Positions 12,644-25,790 of a DNA stretch of 64,000 nucleotides are shown here, piece by piece. Position numbers and translations under genes: made by a program. This stretch comes from Chrysogorgia sp. JL179-B06 (lineage: Eukaryota; Cnidaria; Anthozoa; Scleralcyonacea; Chrysogorgiidae), in contig JAYKKM010000132.1 of the NCBI GenBank assembly GCA_035772405.1, forward strand, positions 1 to 64,000, given 5' to 3'. Below the pieces are notes generated by a model. That model was given only the letters and a program-made list of their open reading frames with translations, made no database searches and had not been told where the DNA came from. The stretch's first letter is position 1, and each line of letters begins with the position of its first letter.

Positions 12644-15425
12644 ACTGATGACGACATCTCGGGATGTAAGTCCCTCTCTCTCCCAGGTCTGCCCACCTAT
12701 TTTGTTTACCGCTATCGTTCAACAAATTCGCATGCTAAATTCCAGAATCTATGCTTTTCTTAAAGACGTTAAGGCGTCCAAATTGGCCAAATTGCTGGGT
12801 CCCTCCCCGAATCCCTCCCAAAGCACTAGTTCCTCTAACGAAGTCACTCGTCTAGTTTTCACTATTCCCTCTGATTTGCCATTATCTGACCCCGAGAGAT
12901 CTGTTCTTGCGAAAGGTCTCAAGTTTGTTCCCAACTCCGGGCCCATCGATCTATTTTCAGTTAAAGAGGATACCGAATCTTTCTTCCGCCGCATGCGCCT
13001 CAAAGACTTTTTTCATGATAAGCCCACTTTCAATAGCAATAAGGATATTTTCGAAGAACTCAACCCCAAGAAGTCGTCTTGGTCTCCATCCGAAGGCGAT
13101 TTTTCTTCCCTTGATCTTTTCGTAAGACAATGCCGCCATGACATTGATAAATTGCACCCTCCGCGCAGAAAACAAGTTCATAACCTCAACAAAGAAGAGC
13201 TTCTAGCTTTGAATTCATTACGATGCCGAAATGACGTTGTCATAAAACCTGCGGACAAAGGTGGCGCTGTAGTTGTCTGGAGAGCGGACTTGTATCGACA
13301 AGAGGCTCTTCGTCAACTCAGCGACACCATCTTTTATACTAAGTTAAATTCCGATCCCACTCAATCTCACCAAAAATCCGTCAAAAACTACCATCAAGAA
13401 TTTCATCCAAGCCGGTGAATTGCCTGCCTCTGCATCTAACCTTATACTAACAACCCCCAGAACGCCTGTCATATATTTCCTACCTAAAATCCATAAACCT
13501 AACAATCCTGGCAGGCCGATTGTTTCCGCTTGTAGTTGCCCCACCGAGCTCGTTTCCAGTTTTCTAGACAACGTTATGTATCCTTTGGTTAAGAAGTTGC
13601 CTTCTTATATCAAAGATACTAAACATGCCTTGCAAATTTTCGACCAGTTACGTTTCAGTAGTTCCGATAAATTAATTTTCACGATGGACGTCAAGTCCTT
13701 ATACACCGTCATTCCCCATTGTGATGGCCTTGAAGCTCTGAAGTTTTTCTTTGATCAGCGCACTAATTTAGAACCCTCCACAACCACGTTACTCCGCTTA
13801 GCAGAACTAGTGCTTACCCTTAACAATTTTTCGTTTGATGGCGAACATTATCAACAAATAAGTGGTGTTGCGATGGGCACCAAAATGGGTCCAAGCTATG
13901 CTAACTTATCTGTTGGTTATGTTGAAAAACAGATCTTTGAACAATACACGGGTCCCTTGCCTGATTTTTTCGGAAGATTTATCGATGACTGTTTAGGAAC
14001 AGCGTCGTGTTCACGTGTCCTTTTAGAGCAGTTCATCAACTTTGTTGATGATTTTCATCCTGCTCTGAAGTTCACGTGGGAAATCAGCGAGACCTCTGTG
14101 TCGTTCCTTGATATTTTAATTTCGATTAATGGTGATTCGCTGAAAACGTCGGTCTCGTACAAGCTTACTGACTCCCATAGTTATCTTCTATTTTCATCCT
14201 CTCATCCCAACCACACTAAGCAATCCATCCCTTACTCTCAATTCTTGCGTCTTCGCCGCTTATGTAGCGACGACCAAGATTTTCAAGTCAAATCAATGGA
14301 AATGAGATCTTTTTTTGTCCAACGTGGTTACCCTACCAACCTTTTAGACCTCGCCGTTCAGAAAGCTTTTCTCGTCCCCGTTTAGACGCCCTTGAACCAT
14401 CTTTGGAACGAGTTTCAAACAATAAAATTCCTTTAGTTCTAACATTTCATCCTTTCAATTTTAAAGTTAAAAATATTATTAATCGGAATTTTCACATTTT
14501 ACAAAATGATCCTGAGACGTCAGCCATTTTCACCGACAACCCTTTGGTATCTTTTCGCCGTAATAAAAACATTCGTGACTCCTTAGTACATAGTGCCCTT
14601 AAACAAAATACCTCGGCACCAGCGGGAACATTTTCTTGCGGCCGTTCCCGTTGTAACACATGCGCTTTTCTCAATCCCACTACAGTTATTACTGCCCCCA
14701 AATTCGACCACACAATCCGTCATGCTTTTTCATGCACGTCCACCAACATAATTTATTGCATTTCTTGCGATAAATGCCCTAAAATCTACATCGGTGAAAC
14801 TGGGCGACGCCTTTCAGACAGGTTTGCTGAACATCTTCGTTCCGTGAGGATCAATGATGGTGACAAACCTGTAGCCCGCCATTTCAACAGCTCCAACCAT
14901 TTGGTTTCAGACATGAAAGTCTGTGCCATCCTTCCCATTTCCGGTGGCAACGATAACCGCAAGCGGCAAGAAAAGCGTCTCATTTTTACTTGGTACCACA
15001 CATCCTCTTGGTCTTAACGAACGTTTTTCTTTTATTTAACTTCCTAAAAGTTTTTTATTATTTTAGTTTGCTTGGAACTTTTTTTATTATTAGCTTATGC
15101 ACTTTCATTGCTTTTCAAGTCTTTGCTTCTATTATTATCGCCTAATCCCCTTGAATATTGGACCTGTCATTTTTCCCACCCCCTCAGTCTGCTTATTGAT
15201 CGACTTTAAAAATAGCAAATGATTTAACTTTTCCCATCTCATTAATTATTAGTTAGTTTATTTCCCGTGCATTTGATTGGCTACTTTCTACCTGTGACAC
15301 CCTTTTGGCATTATATAAGCCCTATTTATTTTATTTCATCTCGTCTTACTCTGATGAAGGGCTCCGCTCGAAACGTCAGTATCTCGTCACTAAATTATTG
15401 GCAGTTTACCACCTTTTCGCTTTGC
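12640..15425 (+). mobile_element. Penelope-like element copy B (RT + GIY-YIG)
   Basis: Plus-strand PLE in three frames: 12,648-13,418 (N-terminal region with LKFVPNSG and VVIKPADKGGAVVVW), 13,420-14,385 (RT with TMDVKSLYT, GVAMGTKMGPSYANL, RFIDDCLG) and 14,403-15,017 (linker, CxxCDKC knuckle, GIY-YIG endonuclease KIYIGETGRRLSDRF). Frameshifts lie near 13,400 and in the T-run near 14,283, where copy A has one T more. A third indel near 14,990-15,000 alters the last residues. The PLE family uses this fused RT-endonuclease for target-primed insertion. It is followed by an A+T-rich 3' UTR, a hammerhead motif and a (TA)n tract. Confidence 0.9.
15351..15390 (+). ncRNA. Hammerhead-like ribozyme of PLE copy B
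   Basis: Core CTGATGA at 15,351-15,357. Stem II is GGGC/GCTC (59-62 with 66-69), after one unpaired A. GAA is at 15,370-15,372. Stem III is ACG/CGT (73-75 with 85-87), followed by C at 15,388 as the predicted cleavage site. Stem I is weak (T-A pair, mismatch, then three A/T pairs). The same motif occurs inverted beside copy A, so it belongs to the element. Confidence 0.55.
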
Positions 15426-15465
15426 TATATATTCAAAACACTGTCTACGCAGCACTCTACTTTTT

Positions 15466-15466
<1 letters not shown>

Positions 15467-15553
<87 letters not shown>
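15467..15553. repeat. (TA)n tract
   Basis: TA dinucleotide array closing the 3' side of PLE copy B. The sequence after it (TTCGCTTACCTCAAAACTGG) recurs after the TA tract at 17,772, so the two tract edges share flanking sequence. Confidence 0.95.
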
Positions 15554-15555
<2 letters not shown>

Positions 15556-15730
15556 CGCTTACCTCAAAACTGGTCTGCTACAACTTGTTTCATCTGTAAA
15601 AGAATCTGCAGTTTGCTCTAACTATATGTTGTTGAGCACTCTTTGCATTTCGTAGACCAAAACCTACACGTATATATATATATATATATATAATTACAAA
15701 ATGAAAACACCGATTATTTCATTGAAGTTT

Positions 15731-15788
15731 ATTCGCGACAAATTTGTTTCGTATGACAGGCCGAAGCTTGCCACACTCATCAGGTGAA
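15731..15788 (-). ncRNA. Hammerhead ribozyme, PLE copy C
   Basis: On the minus strand: CTGATGA (77-83 of 15,7xx), stem II GTGTG/CATAC, GAAAC (46-50), stem III ACA/TGT with a 4-nt loop, then the GTC cleavage triplet. Stem I pairs on both sides (C-G, one mismatch, then C-G, T-A, T-A, A-T). All core nucleotides fit the hammerhead consensus. It sits downstream of the PLE copy C coding region and close to a short (TA)n tract (15,671-15,691). Confidence 0.75.
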
Positions 15789-15870
15789 TGACTTATATTA
15801 CAGTTTAGCCGGATATATATGTGATATGCTTACAGTCAAATGGGGCTCGTATTACGGTTAGTGATGTAAG

Positions 15871-17285
15871 TTATGTTGGATATTTACATAATAGATATTT
15901 CTTTCGATATCGGCAGGTGGATATTAGTTCGTTTCTTTTGTTGAGGGAGCTTAGTTCGGGGTGGTAGATAATTACAAATTTTTCGTGGAGGCATAAGTTA
16001 CAGTGTTTTGTCTTGTTGGAGTAGGGTTGGCATTTCTTGAGGGTTTTCCAGTTGATTGTGTAAGGGATGTTATCTTCTTTCAATGTCCAAATGTGTTTAC
16101 TTAGTTCTGTGGCGTGTTTTTTATGCTTGTTTCGAAATGATGAAGTGTGGTTCAGGTATCTTGTCTTGAAGCTGGTCTCTGTTAGACCGACATAAGTTTG
16201 GTTTTCGTTGCTTTCGGTATTGGTTACGGTGGCTTGGTACACTACGCTTTTTGTCAGGCACTTTCCTTTCAGCGGGCAGCTGTTTTTTTGTCTGCAGTTG
16301 CATTCTGGTTCTGGCTCTTTGTGCTTCTGTGCTTCTTGTTTCAAGATGTACTTGTTATGTGATGAGATGATGCTCTGCACATTCGGCATACAACTGTAAC
16401 TCAGCTTCAATGTGTTGCGGTTTAATAGCTTGTGGAGTGGATGGTTTTCTCGGGAAGCACTCGTCAACTGCCTTAAGAAACGTATGGCCGATGTCTGTGG
16501 CGACGTTCGAGCTAAATGGTGGGTTGAACCAGGTTACGTTTCTGCTCCTACGGTGTTTTGTGGTTGTGGGTTGGGTCGTAATGTAAGTTGTAGTTAAAAC
16601 CGCTGTGTTTGAGTGCATCTTGGTAGGGTTGGGAACTGCTATCAAATGTTTCTCTGTTTCGATGAGATTTTGTCAATCGCCGGTTAATCGTCTCAGGTAT
16701 TCTCTGTAGGATAGTTGGAGGGTGGTTGCTATTGATGTTGATATATTGGGTGATGTTTCCGGGTTTTGAGTATGGTTTGTAGGTGTCAGTTGTCAGGTTG
16801 AAGGTGATATCGAGGAAGTTTACGCATTTTTTGTTCGCTTCGATAGTTAGTTTTAAATTGTGGTCGCTAAATATCTTGCAGACTTGTTTCTTGATGTTTT
16901 CGATGGTTCTTGGTGGATCATCGAAAGCGCCAAGACCGTCGTCTCGATATAGACCGATCTTGTTTCTCAGGTTGGGAGGTAGTTGTGACAGGAGATAAGA
17001 AACCTACAAGTTCGCAAGTCTCGGCACCGTCAAAACTGCCCATTGTGACGTCGAAATTTGAGTTTGAATCCTTCTTGCACCACGCTTCTGTTTCGTTAAA
17101 CAGGAGGGAGTTCTTTGCTTGTATAATTATATGTTTCTCTTGCTCGGTGATCTCGTCGAACTCGGCGGCAAATGCGAGGGCTTTGTTCAGTAAGTCGTCT
17201 GTTATCGACGGGTAGAATTCTACTACGTCGAAACCCGATGAATGAATGTGCTGGTTTGTTGGTGATGTTTTTGTACCAAGTTATG
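15871..17285 (-). mobile_element. Penelope-like element copy C, decayed (Neptune-like clade)
   Basis: Different PLE subfamily from A/B. The minus-strand frame 16,467-15,871 encodes a Cys-rich linker (CNCRQKNSCPLKGKC) and a GIY-YIG nuclease read as TYVGLTETSFKTRYLNH, ending with NLCLHEKF. Upstream pieces (16,645-16,355 and minus-strand reading of 16,640-17,290) carry the RT C-terminal blocks, including NFLDITFNL-like and SNHPPTI-like words. Frameshifts interrupt it and the RT N-terminus is absent, the element being cut at the (TA)n tract at 17,291. Confidence 0.8.
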
Positions 17286-17289
17286 ACGG

Positions 17290-17290
<1 letters not shown>

Positions 17291-17367
<77 letters not shown>
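17291..17367. repeat. (TA)n tract
   Basis: TA array forming the truncated 5' border of PLE copy C and the left border of the palindrome that follows. Confidence 0.95.
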
Positions 17368-17373
<6 letters not shown>

Positions 17374-17568
17374 AAGATGAAACGACTCAACACATTTGAC
17401 TAGGCATATTTATTACTATTTAGTTTCGTACCACGAGATGTGGCACTCTTCAGATGACTTTTCCTCTTTAGGCTTTTTTATCTGAAGAGTGCCACATCTC
17501 GTGGTACGAAACTAAATAGTAATAAATATGCCTAGTCAAATGTGTTGAGTCGTTTCATCTTCATTTAA
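17367..17568. repeat. ~90-bp-arm palindrome between TA tracts
   Basis: The left arm (about 17,368-17,456) and right arm (about 17,480-17,566) are perfect or near-perfect reverse complements around a ~20-bp spacer, with (TA)n on both outer sides. Each arm encodes the same hammerhead fold on opposite strands. It resembles two PLE or retrozyme-like ends joined in inverted orientation without any coding region. Confidence 0.9.
17482..17537 (+). ncRNA. Hammerhead ribozyme (palindrome right arm)
   Basis: CTGAAGA core (17,482-17,488); N7 is A, which the consensus allows. Stem II is GTGCCAC/GTGGTAC, seven pairs with loop ATCTC. GAA is at 17,508-17,510. Stem III is ACTA (511-514) with TAGT (533-536), enclosing an 18-nt A+T-rich loop. 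Predicted cleavage is after C 17,537. Stem I pairing is poor. An identical fold exists on the minus strand in the left arm. Confidence 0.7.
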
Positions 17569-17578
17569 TTATGCTCAA

Positions 17579-17774
<196 letters not shown>

Positions 17775-17858
17775 GCTTACCTCAAAACTGGTCTGCTACA
17801 ACTTGTTTCATCTGTAAAAGAATCTTCAGGCAGTGACAATATCGAAAGGGATGACCGC

Positions 17859-19265
17859 TTATTTATAGGCTTTCTGCCGGAAAGTGGGGGCGTATGTGGG
17901 GGACAAAGCATGAGTCATGACTTTGTTTGCGTTGATTACGCGAAATTTATTACGATGACGACACTGTGAAATTATTTCCGCTCTTTTGTTGAGTAAACTA
18001 TTCTTATTTTTTTCTTTTAAAATACAAAATTTTTCTTCTAAACATAAATTGCATCGTTTTGATCCTCCTGTGTACGAAATAGAATGTTTTAGAATTTGCC
18101 AATTAATACTGAAATCTTTATTGTTTTCTTTCAATGTTCAAATATATTTCGAAAGTTCGGTGTCATTTTCATGCTTTTTATGTTGAAAAGATTTAGTGTG
18201 GTTGGCCAATCGCTCTTTGAATGTGGTTGCAGTCATACCAATGTAGTGTTTTTATTTCGTTTGTGATGTTTACTGTCACTGTTGCTTTGTATACTATGTC
18301 TCTACTCATGCATTGTTCTTGAAGCGGGCAAATGGTGTTCTCTCTACAACTGCAATTAGTAGCGTCCCTATCCTGCGGTTTGATGTTCCTAGCTATGCGT
18401 GCATTGTGCTTAGTGATTATTGACTTAACATTGTTCATGCAGCTGTAACTTACTTTAACTGTATTCCTGTTAAAAATCTTATGGAGCTTGTGGTGCGGAG
18501 GGAAATGTTTGTCAATTAGGCTAAGGAAATTACGTCCTATGTTAGTGCTGACACTCTTGCTAAATGGTGGGTTGAACCAAATGATATTGCGTTGCCTATT
18601 CCTACGTGGTCGTTGCGGTGTATCATGAGTGTAGCTAAGTTCATGATTAAAGTTGCTGTGCCTAAGCGCGTTCTGATATAAGGGTGCAGATTCCTGAAAA
18701 GTTTGCTCATCTGACGAAAGGAGTTTAATGCGTTTGTTAATTGATGCAGGTAGTTGCCTTGTTATGCTTGGTGGATGGTTAGAGTGCATATTTATGTATA
18801 GCGGATCGTCATTGGGCTTCCTATAGGGCCTATAGTTTCCATTGTTAAGGTCGAAAGTCACATCTAAAAAGTTTACTATACGTAAATTTGATTCGGCGGT
18901 GATTTTTAGGTCAAATTGCTCGAAAATTTTGTGGAGATCTTTTCTTGTTTTGTCTGCTAAACGTGCTGATTTACTTTTTATGATAGCTAAACCGTCATCT
19001 CTATATAGGCCGATGCTTTCTTTGCCAAATTTCTTACTTAGGTGGTTTAAAATGAAAAGGCCTACGAGCTCACAAATTTCCGCGCCGTCGAAACTGCCCA
19101 TGGTAACGTCGAACAAATTCTTGCTATCTTTTTTTATCCATGAAATTCCGCTATTGAAAAGGAGCGATTTTCTAGCGTGTTTTATTATTGAAATGTTGTT
19201 TTGAGGTATAGTAGCCAAATTTGAAGCCCAGGACAGAGCTTGGTCCAATAGTTTTTTCAGAAATA
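17859..19265 (-). mobile_element. Penelope-like element copy D, decayed (Neptune-like clade)
   Basis: Minus-strand frame from about 19,265 to 18,193 has RT blocks [26 protein letters not shown] (catalytic YxDD), NFLDVTFDLNNGNYRPY and HSNHPPSI, then the Cys linker NCSCRENTICPLQEQC. The GIY-YIG nuclease is split by a frameshift near 18,200; its second half is the frame 18,134-17,859 (INWQILKHS, CNLCLEEKF). Related to copy C at protein level but clearly diverged. The 5' side is cut by (TA)n at 19,270. Confidence 0.85.
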
Positions 19266-19268
19266 GAT

Positions 19269-19269
<1 letters not shown>

Positions 19270-19353
<84 letters not shown>
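19270..19353. repeat. (TA)n tract
   Basis: TA array at the truncated 5' side of PLE copy D. Confidence 0.95.
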
Positions 19354-19358
<5 letters not shown>

Positions 19359-19429
19359 TAGGTGAGTAGACCAAAACATGGACAAAATCCCAGTAAGCAA
19401 GAGTGCTCGATACAAAAATTGCAGAGCTA

Positions 19430-19952
<523 letters not shown>

Positions 19953-20184
19953 TCTTTCGTGTCTCACCAACTTTTTCTTCGTAATCTTTTTTCCATTTCT
20001 CAATACGGCTATTTGGCTTCTTACTCTGATTAGTAATACCCCGTTTTTTCCAACCTTTGTACAGGAGATGTGCAATAACCATCGCATAAAGTACGGTCAA
20101 CACGGATAAAGTGGGTCTAACATGCACGTTCTGGTTCACTAGCGCTGAGATGGGGTTATTGATGTTTTCTAAGGCAAGGGTCAG

Positions 20185-20290
20185 ACGTCGAACTTTTCAT
20201 GAGTCGAACTCAATGTAAATAAGGAAACTATTTTGTTTAAGTTCATTTGCATTGAGTTCGACTCATGAAAAGTTCGACGTTTGACCTGGG
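20185..20290. repeat. Short foldback element
   Basis: Inverted arms GTCGAACTTTTCATGAGTCG (about 20,188-20,217) and its complement (about 20,250-20,283) enclose about 33 bp. The outer words 'ggcaagggtcag' and 'ctgggcct' are partly complementary as well. Small MITE-like foldback. Confidence 0.8.
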
Positions 20291-20697
20291 CCTAAGTCTC
20301 CGTCAGAAGGTCTTTGTTTTATTCGGGTATCAATCTTACGATTATTGCAGTCCCCTGGGTGTGTATTGATTAAAACGATTAAATGAGCCGATGTCTCTAT
20401 TAGTTCTCGCGTTTCTTGGGATAATATTTTGATTGGTCCCAGTGGGGTTGTTGATTGATCTTGTATACAGTACACAATGTCTGTGTTGTATGAAAATTCG
20501 ATGTTTCTTGCTCCAATTCATTAACATTGTGTGAACTTTGACTGTTGTTGTTCTTTCTAGATTCTGTTTCATTTTCTCTATTTATTTTCCTTCTTGCCCC
20601 CACTCGACTCGAAATGTTTCCCTCTACATCACCCATCGACTTCTCCGTCGACTTCTCCCAGCCGTACGGCTGACTGGTCCCGTAGATTTTGATAACT

Positions 20698-23355
20698 TCA
20701 CAGGGAGCCGTAACGTCTATAAGTGAAGCGAGTTTAACAGTAAATCGGGTTTATTTGGTATTTTTTACACAATAATTGTATTAAATCGCTATTAAAATGT
20801 TCTTACTTGTTAATTTTCAGACTAGAAAGGCATCGAATCAGTGTTTACATCGATTCGGGAGGCCGTTGACTGTGCTTGCCCCGCCCCTTCGTTAGCGTCC
20901 GCGCGTATATAATATAAGAAAGAGAGAAGGGAAGCAACTTTATTTCGGTAGTGATTTGTTTTGACGTCTAATGTAGTTGTTAGGTAAAATTTTAGCTTGA
21001 AAATCGGCTACATGATAGATTAAATGTTAATGTTCACAGTCGTTTTGAAAATTTTGTTATTGAAAGCTGTAGTAACTTACTGTATATATTGGTAACATTT
21101 TTAGTGCAGACCTTTCGTATCATCTGTGCCCCAACTTGGGTCGACCACCGGAAGTCAATTAGTCAAACGCGTTCCCATCTGTCAATCTTTTACCCAAAAT
21201 AAATAATATTTTGTCAACATAATTTTCAACCTCGTACCTAGGCTTTTCTTCACGCTCGGCGGACTCGCTAAGCGAAAACCCTGGTAGACGCTGGTTACGT
21301 GAACTGCTAAACGATTTGTGTCAGGGAGGGGTGGTCTTAAACACGTCGAGTTGACGAAGCCAACAAATTATTATATAAAAAGCGGAGTGAGCTTTCGCCG
21401 ATGGTTTTTCCTTTGAAGTCTTCATGTTATTGTTACCACAAGCGTGTATTGTAAAGATGTTGTTGCAGTTTTCCCTACGGAATTCCCTACGAATCGCTAA
21501 TTTTCCATCTGTTGCCAATGTTGTTGCTCGCCAAAGAATGCAATGCGATTTCTTTTCTGCTGACGCCATTAAATTATTTAATCCATGACCAGATCAAACG
21601 ATTATTGTCGGCGGGATTTAGAGTATCGATACAGCTTTGTATTTACTCACACGGAATCGTTCTTGTCTGACAAATTTGGTCCAGAATTATTGCACAGCAA
21701 GCTGTATCAAGAAAGAGTGTGTGTCATCGCTAAATTATAGAATACCCGTCCAGTTGCGCTATTTGTGTCTGAAATCTGTTGACAGTTAGTAAAAGGGTCA
21801 AATTACGGAAAGTTCATCATAGGCAATTGCTTCGTTCTATTTAAAACCTCATTTTACTTGATAACTATCAACAAGTACACACAATATAAACCTTCGACAT
21901 TATATTTAAAGAGATTTTAGAGCAACCTGGTTTGTATTTCTGCTTTTTTTAAATGCGGATTCAAAAATGGACGGGTATAGTATAAATGCTCGTATTTCTA
22001 CGGTTAAATAATTTTTTGAAAACTTTGCATCGTCAACGTTGCGACAAAGGCGACAAGCGTTGGAAAAGTCGCCAGAAGACTTATAAATTTTTTGGGAGAA
22101 TAATGATGTAACGTTATTATCGACATATTCCAATAATCGTAATATCGTAGACGCGCGTTCGAAAGAAATAAATGACCAAAGAAGTGACCTGTCATATATT
22201 GACTCATGTCAACAAACCCTGTCAGCCCTCCCTAAACTAACATTGCAACGCTAATTAAAAATCTGCTAGATTTTAGCAGTTCACGTGACCAGCGTCTACG
22301 CTCAGCGAGTCCATCGAGCGTGTGAAAAGCCTGGGTACGAGGTTGCCTAATTTCTCCATACTCTTTCTGAAGATACTTTCGCGAACAATCGGGTTATCGT
22401 TGCAACGGTAGACGACACACTGACATGAACAAAATCTACAAATGTGTCATGGTTTTGTGCAGAGCGATTAGAACCGTAATTACTTCAAATTATATTCGAA
22501 CGAGAGGAAATTTTGCAGATGACTATCCTGGACACTATGCGCGATGTTGACACACAATCTTCTCCGCTTTCCGATAGAACCTTGTCGTAGCTGCGAAGTT
22601 GCTTGTTTAACTAGCAATTATAGAATAGCCGTCCACTTTTGAAACCGTATTTAAAGGCAGAAATACAAACCAGGATGCTCTAAAATGTATTTAAATATAA
22701 TATAAGGTTTATCTTGTGTGTAGTTGTAGATTGTTATCAAATTAAATGGGGTTTTAAAATAAAACGAAGCAAAGGTGGCGGGTGTTCTTACTATTCCACA
22801 ATTTTGCGCCCTCGTTAGCGCCCTGGACAAAAATATTTTCAGTTGATAATCCCACAAAATAAGGCAATGCACTGGGTAAAAAAGATCAGTTCACTATGAG
22901 AATGAATGCCAGTGAGGTCGAAATGTCCGTTATTTTTATTTCAAAAGTATTTGGTATACTCCCACAGGTGACGGCGTTCATTTATTATTGCTACGTCACA
23001 CATTGCATAAATTAAGTGGTCGAGTCAAGTTAGCATTAATATTGGAGTTTCATCCCTTCTCACTTTTCTTTATGTTACTACCGAAAATCGCGAGACCGCC
23101 CACGAAGGGGCGGTCAAACGGCCTTCTGAATTTAAATGTGACAAGCGCGCGAGCCGCTAACGAAGGGGGCGGGGCAACCACAGTCAACGGTCTTCCGAAT
23201 TGATGTAAACACTGATCGATCGCTTTCTGGTCTGGTTGCCTGTAATTTGTCCTGATTGTCGACAAAATTAACAAGCAAAACATTTTAATAGCGATTTAAT
23301 ATAATTATTGTGTAAAAATACCAAATAAACCGGATTTACTGTTCCCTGTGTATAA
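20698..23355. mobile_element. Composite foldback element with long inverted termini
   Basis: The left end (about 20,698-20,905) and right end (about 23,145-23,355) are long inverted repeats sharing CAGTAAATC-GGTTTATTTG, TTAAATCGCTATTAAAATGT and TTGCCCCGCC-like blocks. Two further inverted pairs lie inside: about 21,225-21,345 with 22,203-22,350, and about 21,835-21,978 with 22,620-22,757. No transposase frame is seen. A non-autonomous foldback transposon, or several nested ones, is the likely explanation. Confidence 0.7.
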
Positions 23356-24184
23356 ACTACAAAAAGCTCGATAAAACACTCTAATACGTAAAAGACAAGT
23401 CCTTCGTCTAGAGTCGCCTACTTGTCATTCCTATTCAGTGAGACAAGTTGTGAAGTATTTAACTACTTTTCTGTACCAACCAAGGCGCTCAAACTCGGCT
23501 TACTTTCAGAGCAGATGATATTTCCAGCGCGACTGCTTGAGCACGTCCACCTTACTTGCCGCCATTATTATTATTATTATTATTATTATTGGCGTGGATG
23601 AGATGTTCTCTTTCGTTTGCCTTAATTATATCAGCGGTTGCATGCATAAGAGGTACTAGAGTGGAGGTACATAAGAGGCACAAGAATATTGTGGACTCGG
23701 ACCCAGGTCACCCATGTAAACGTTTTTTTAAAGCCAGCTAACAACCATTCGTATGAACTTAGGTCCGCAAATACCGAGTGCCAATGTCTCATACTAAAAG
23801 GCACCAGTCAACTTTCTTTGCCACTAGAGATGCAAGGATTTTTAATCAAGTTTTTTAAACTTTACAGCCACTCGGACCGCATAAAAACTCCCTCCTTTTC
23901 CCTGTATATATGTATATATTTATTTTTTATAAATTCTATTTCATACACATATCTTAGATTGTAATACTGTTGTATTTCTTTAGCCAAAAACAGTAATAAA
24001 GTTTTATTTATACAGTGTCCTCATTAAGATATGCATCGGAAACGAACATTGAACTTAGTTATGGAGAAAGTCGACTGTTTTCTGTCTGACTCTTTTATAT
24101 TTAATATATTGTTATTATTATTATAAATTTAGTTCCTAGTTTTAACTAATATGAATATTTTTAAACAAAAAAAAACAACCCAAC

Positions 24185-24218
<34 letters not shown>

Positions 24219-24970
24219 TTATTACTATTATTATTATTATTATTATTATTATTATGATTAGACATTTATTAGCTATTTTAGGACGTTATGATTCGATATT
24301 TAGTTGTTATTCTTATTAGCTTGTGTTTCCTGAAGTACGAGCGTCAGCGACTCACGAGACTTGTATTTTTCTTTAGCCGCCATATTATTTTGCTATTTGT
24401 AATTTGATTCTGTAGTTGAATAAAGCCCTTTTGCGGAGTTTGTCACTCTTACTCGACAACATTATTATGGCAGTATATAAACTTCTGGATGCCCAGTTAA
24501 ACTTAAGCACTTCGTAGTTGGGCGGCTTACATTAAAAATCGTAATCAATAATAAAAAGGAAAGTTACACCTAATGACACTAAAAGTTCAAAATGTTTAAA
24601 AAGACTCAAAATTTTAGCCACAAATCTGATGTGTGCTCGAAAATGCTAGAAAAGGTGCTTTGCATAGTTGTTCAAAAGCAAAATAATCGTTAATGTATGG
24701 TTAACATCTAATGTGCCATTTTATTGCCAATTTAGTTGAAACTTCTGTTGAAAAATGTTGAGAAATGTTGGCGTGGCTGCGGTCACACTGCCATTTTTTT
24801 TATTTATTATTGATATTTAATATTTAACAAAGCTAATAAAATAAAATAAAGCATTTGTGATAATCTTAATTAGCAGCGTTTACTATTTAATTATATTCCA
24901 TTTTTATCCATTTGAATGCAGTTTCAGGATCTGTCAACTCATCAAATAGGTAAACTAATTGTCGTGCCTT
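23356..24970. other. No gene seen; ATT microsatellites
   Basis: Contains (ATT)n at about 23,562-23,590 and 24,183-24,255. No supported frame, no recognised domain. Confidence 0.55.
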
Positions 24971-24974
24971 TTCC

Positions 24975-25627
24975 TTATTACCTCCGCCAGGAGGTTGTTT
25001 TTACCTCTGTTTGTTTGTTTGTTTGTTTGTTTGTTTGTCTGTTTGTTTGTTTAATTTGTTTGTTTGTCTGTCTGTCTGTCTGTAAGCAGGATATCTCACA
25101 AATTTATGAACAGATTTTCATGAAAATTTGTAGAAGGGTGGTCATACGCCAAAGACCAATCCGTTAAATTTTGGTTCAATTTGGAGGACAATTGGATGAA
25201 ATATTGATAAAAAGCTGTCTGTACACTTCTCCGTGTAGAAGAAATGAACTAAAATGCTTGATTGTGCTCATTATCCCTTATATTATTCAAATATTTAATA
25301 TTTACAAACAAGATGAATTCACAAAAAAAAATGGACTTGTCATTGCCATTGTTTATAAAAAATGCGGTCATGGCCTAAGGAACAACATAATTTCGCGTAA
25401 TATTTCAGTAGAAATTAGTGCAATGAAACATTTTATTCACTCTAGATAAAAGAAGTTTATAGACGACGTAGATCGTACATTGAACAAAAACAATATTTTA
25501 TCGTGTATGAAAAAGTGTGATCATGGTCATGCACCAGGACCAATCTTAAATATGTGCTAAATTTACCCTAGAAAATATCTTCAATAAATAACCCGCTAGC
25601 AGAGGTATGCAGTCTCTGAGTGCCTTC
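24975..25627. repeat. Dispersed repeat with CCTCCGCCAGGAGG head and (TTTG)n
   Basis: Begins ACCTCCGCCAGGAGGTTGTT, runs into a TTTG/TCTG array (25,005-25,082), then a conserved-looking body ('gatttTCATGAAAATTTGTAGA', 'ccaaagaccaatccgtt'), and ends near GCAGAGGTATGCAGTCTCTG. This head-body-tail order is familiar from dispersed repeats of many animals. No protein-coding frame. Confidence 0.55.
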
Positions 25628-25790
25628 CATTCTGTTTGTTTGTTTGTTTGTTTGTTTGTTTGTGACAGTTTATTGTTTATTTGTTTGTTTAATTATATGT
25701 CTGTTTATTTCGCTGTTTCTTTATTTGTCAGTTAACTGAAGAAGTCCCCAATGTTTCTTTATTTCTTTATGTTATATTTTATTTATTTAT

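Noticed and set aside
24990..25130. CRISPR-like array from repeated TTTG/TCTG units
   Set aside because: Simple tandem tetranucleotides without spacers; no cas genes.
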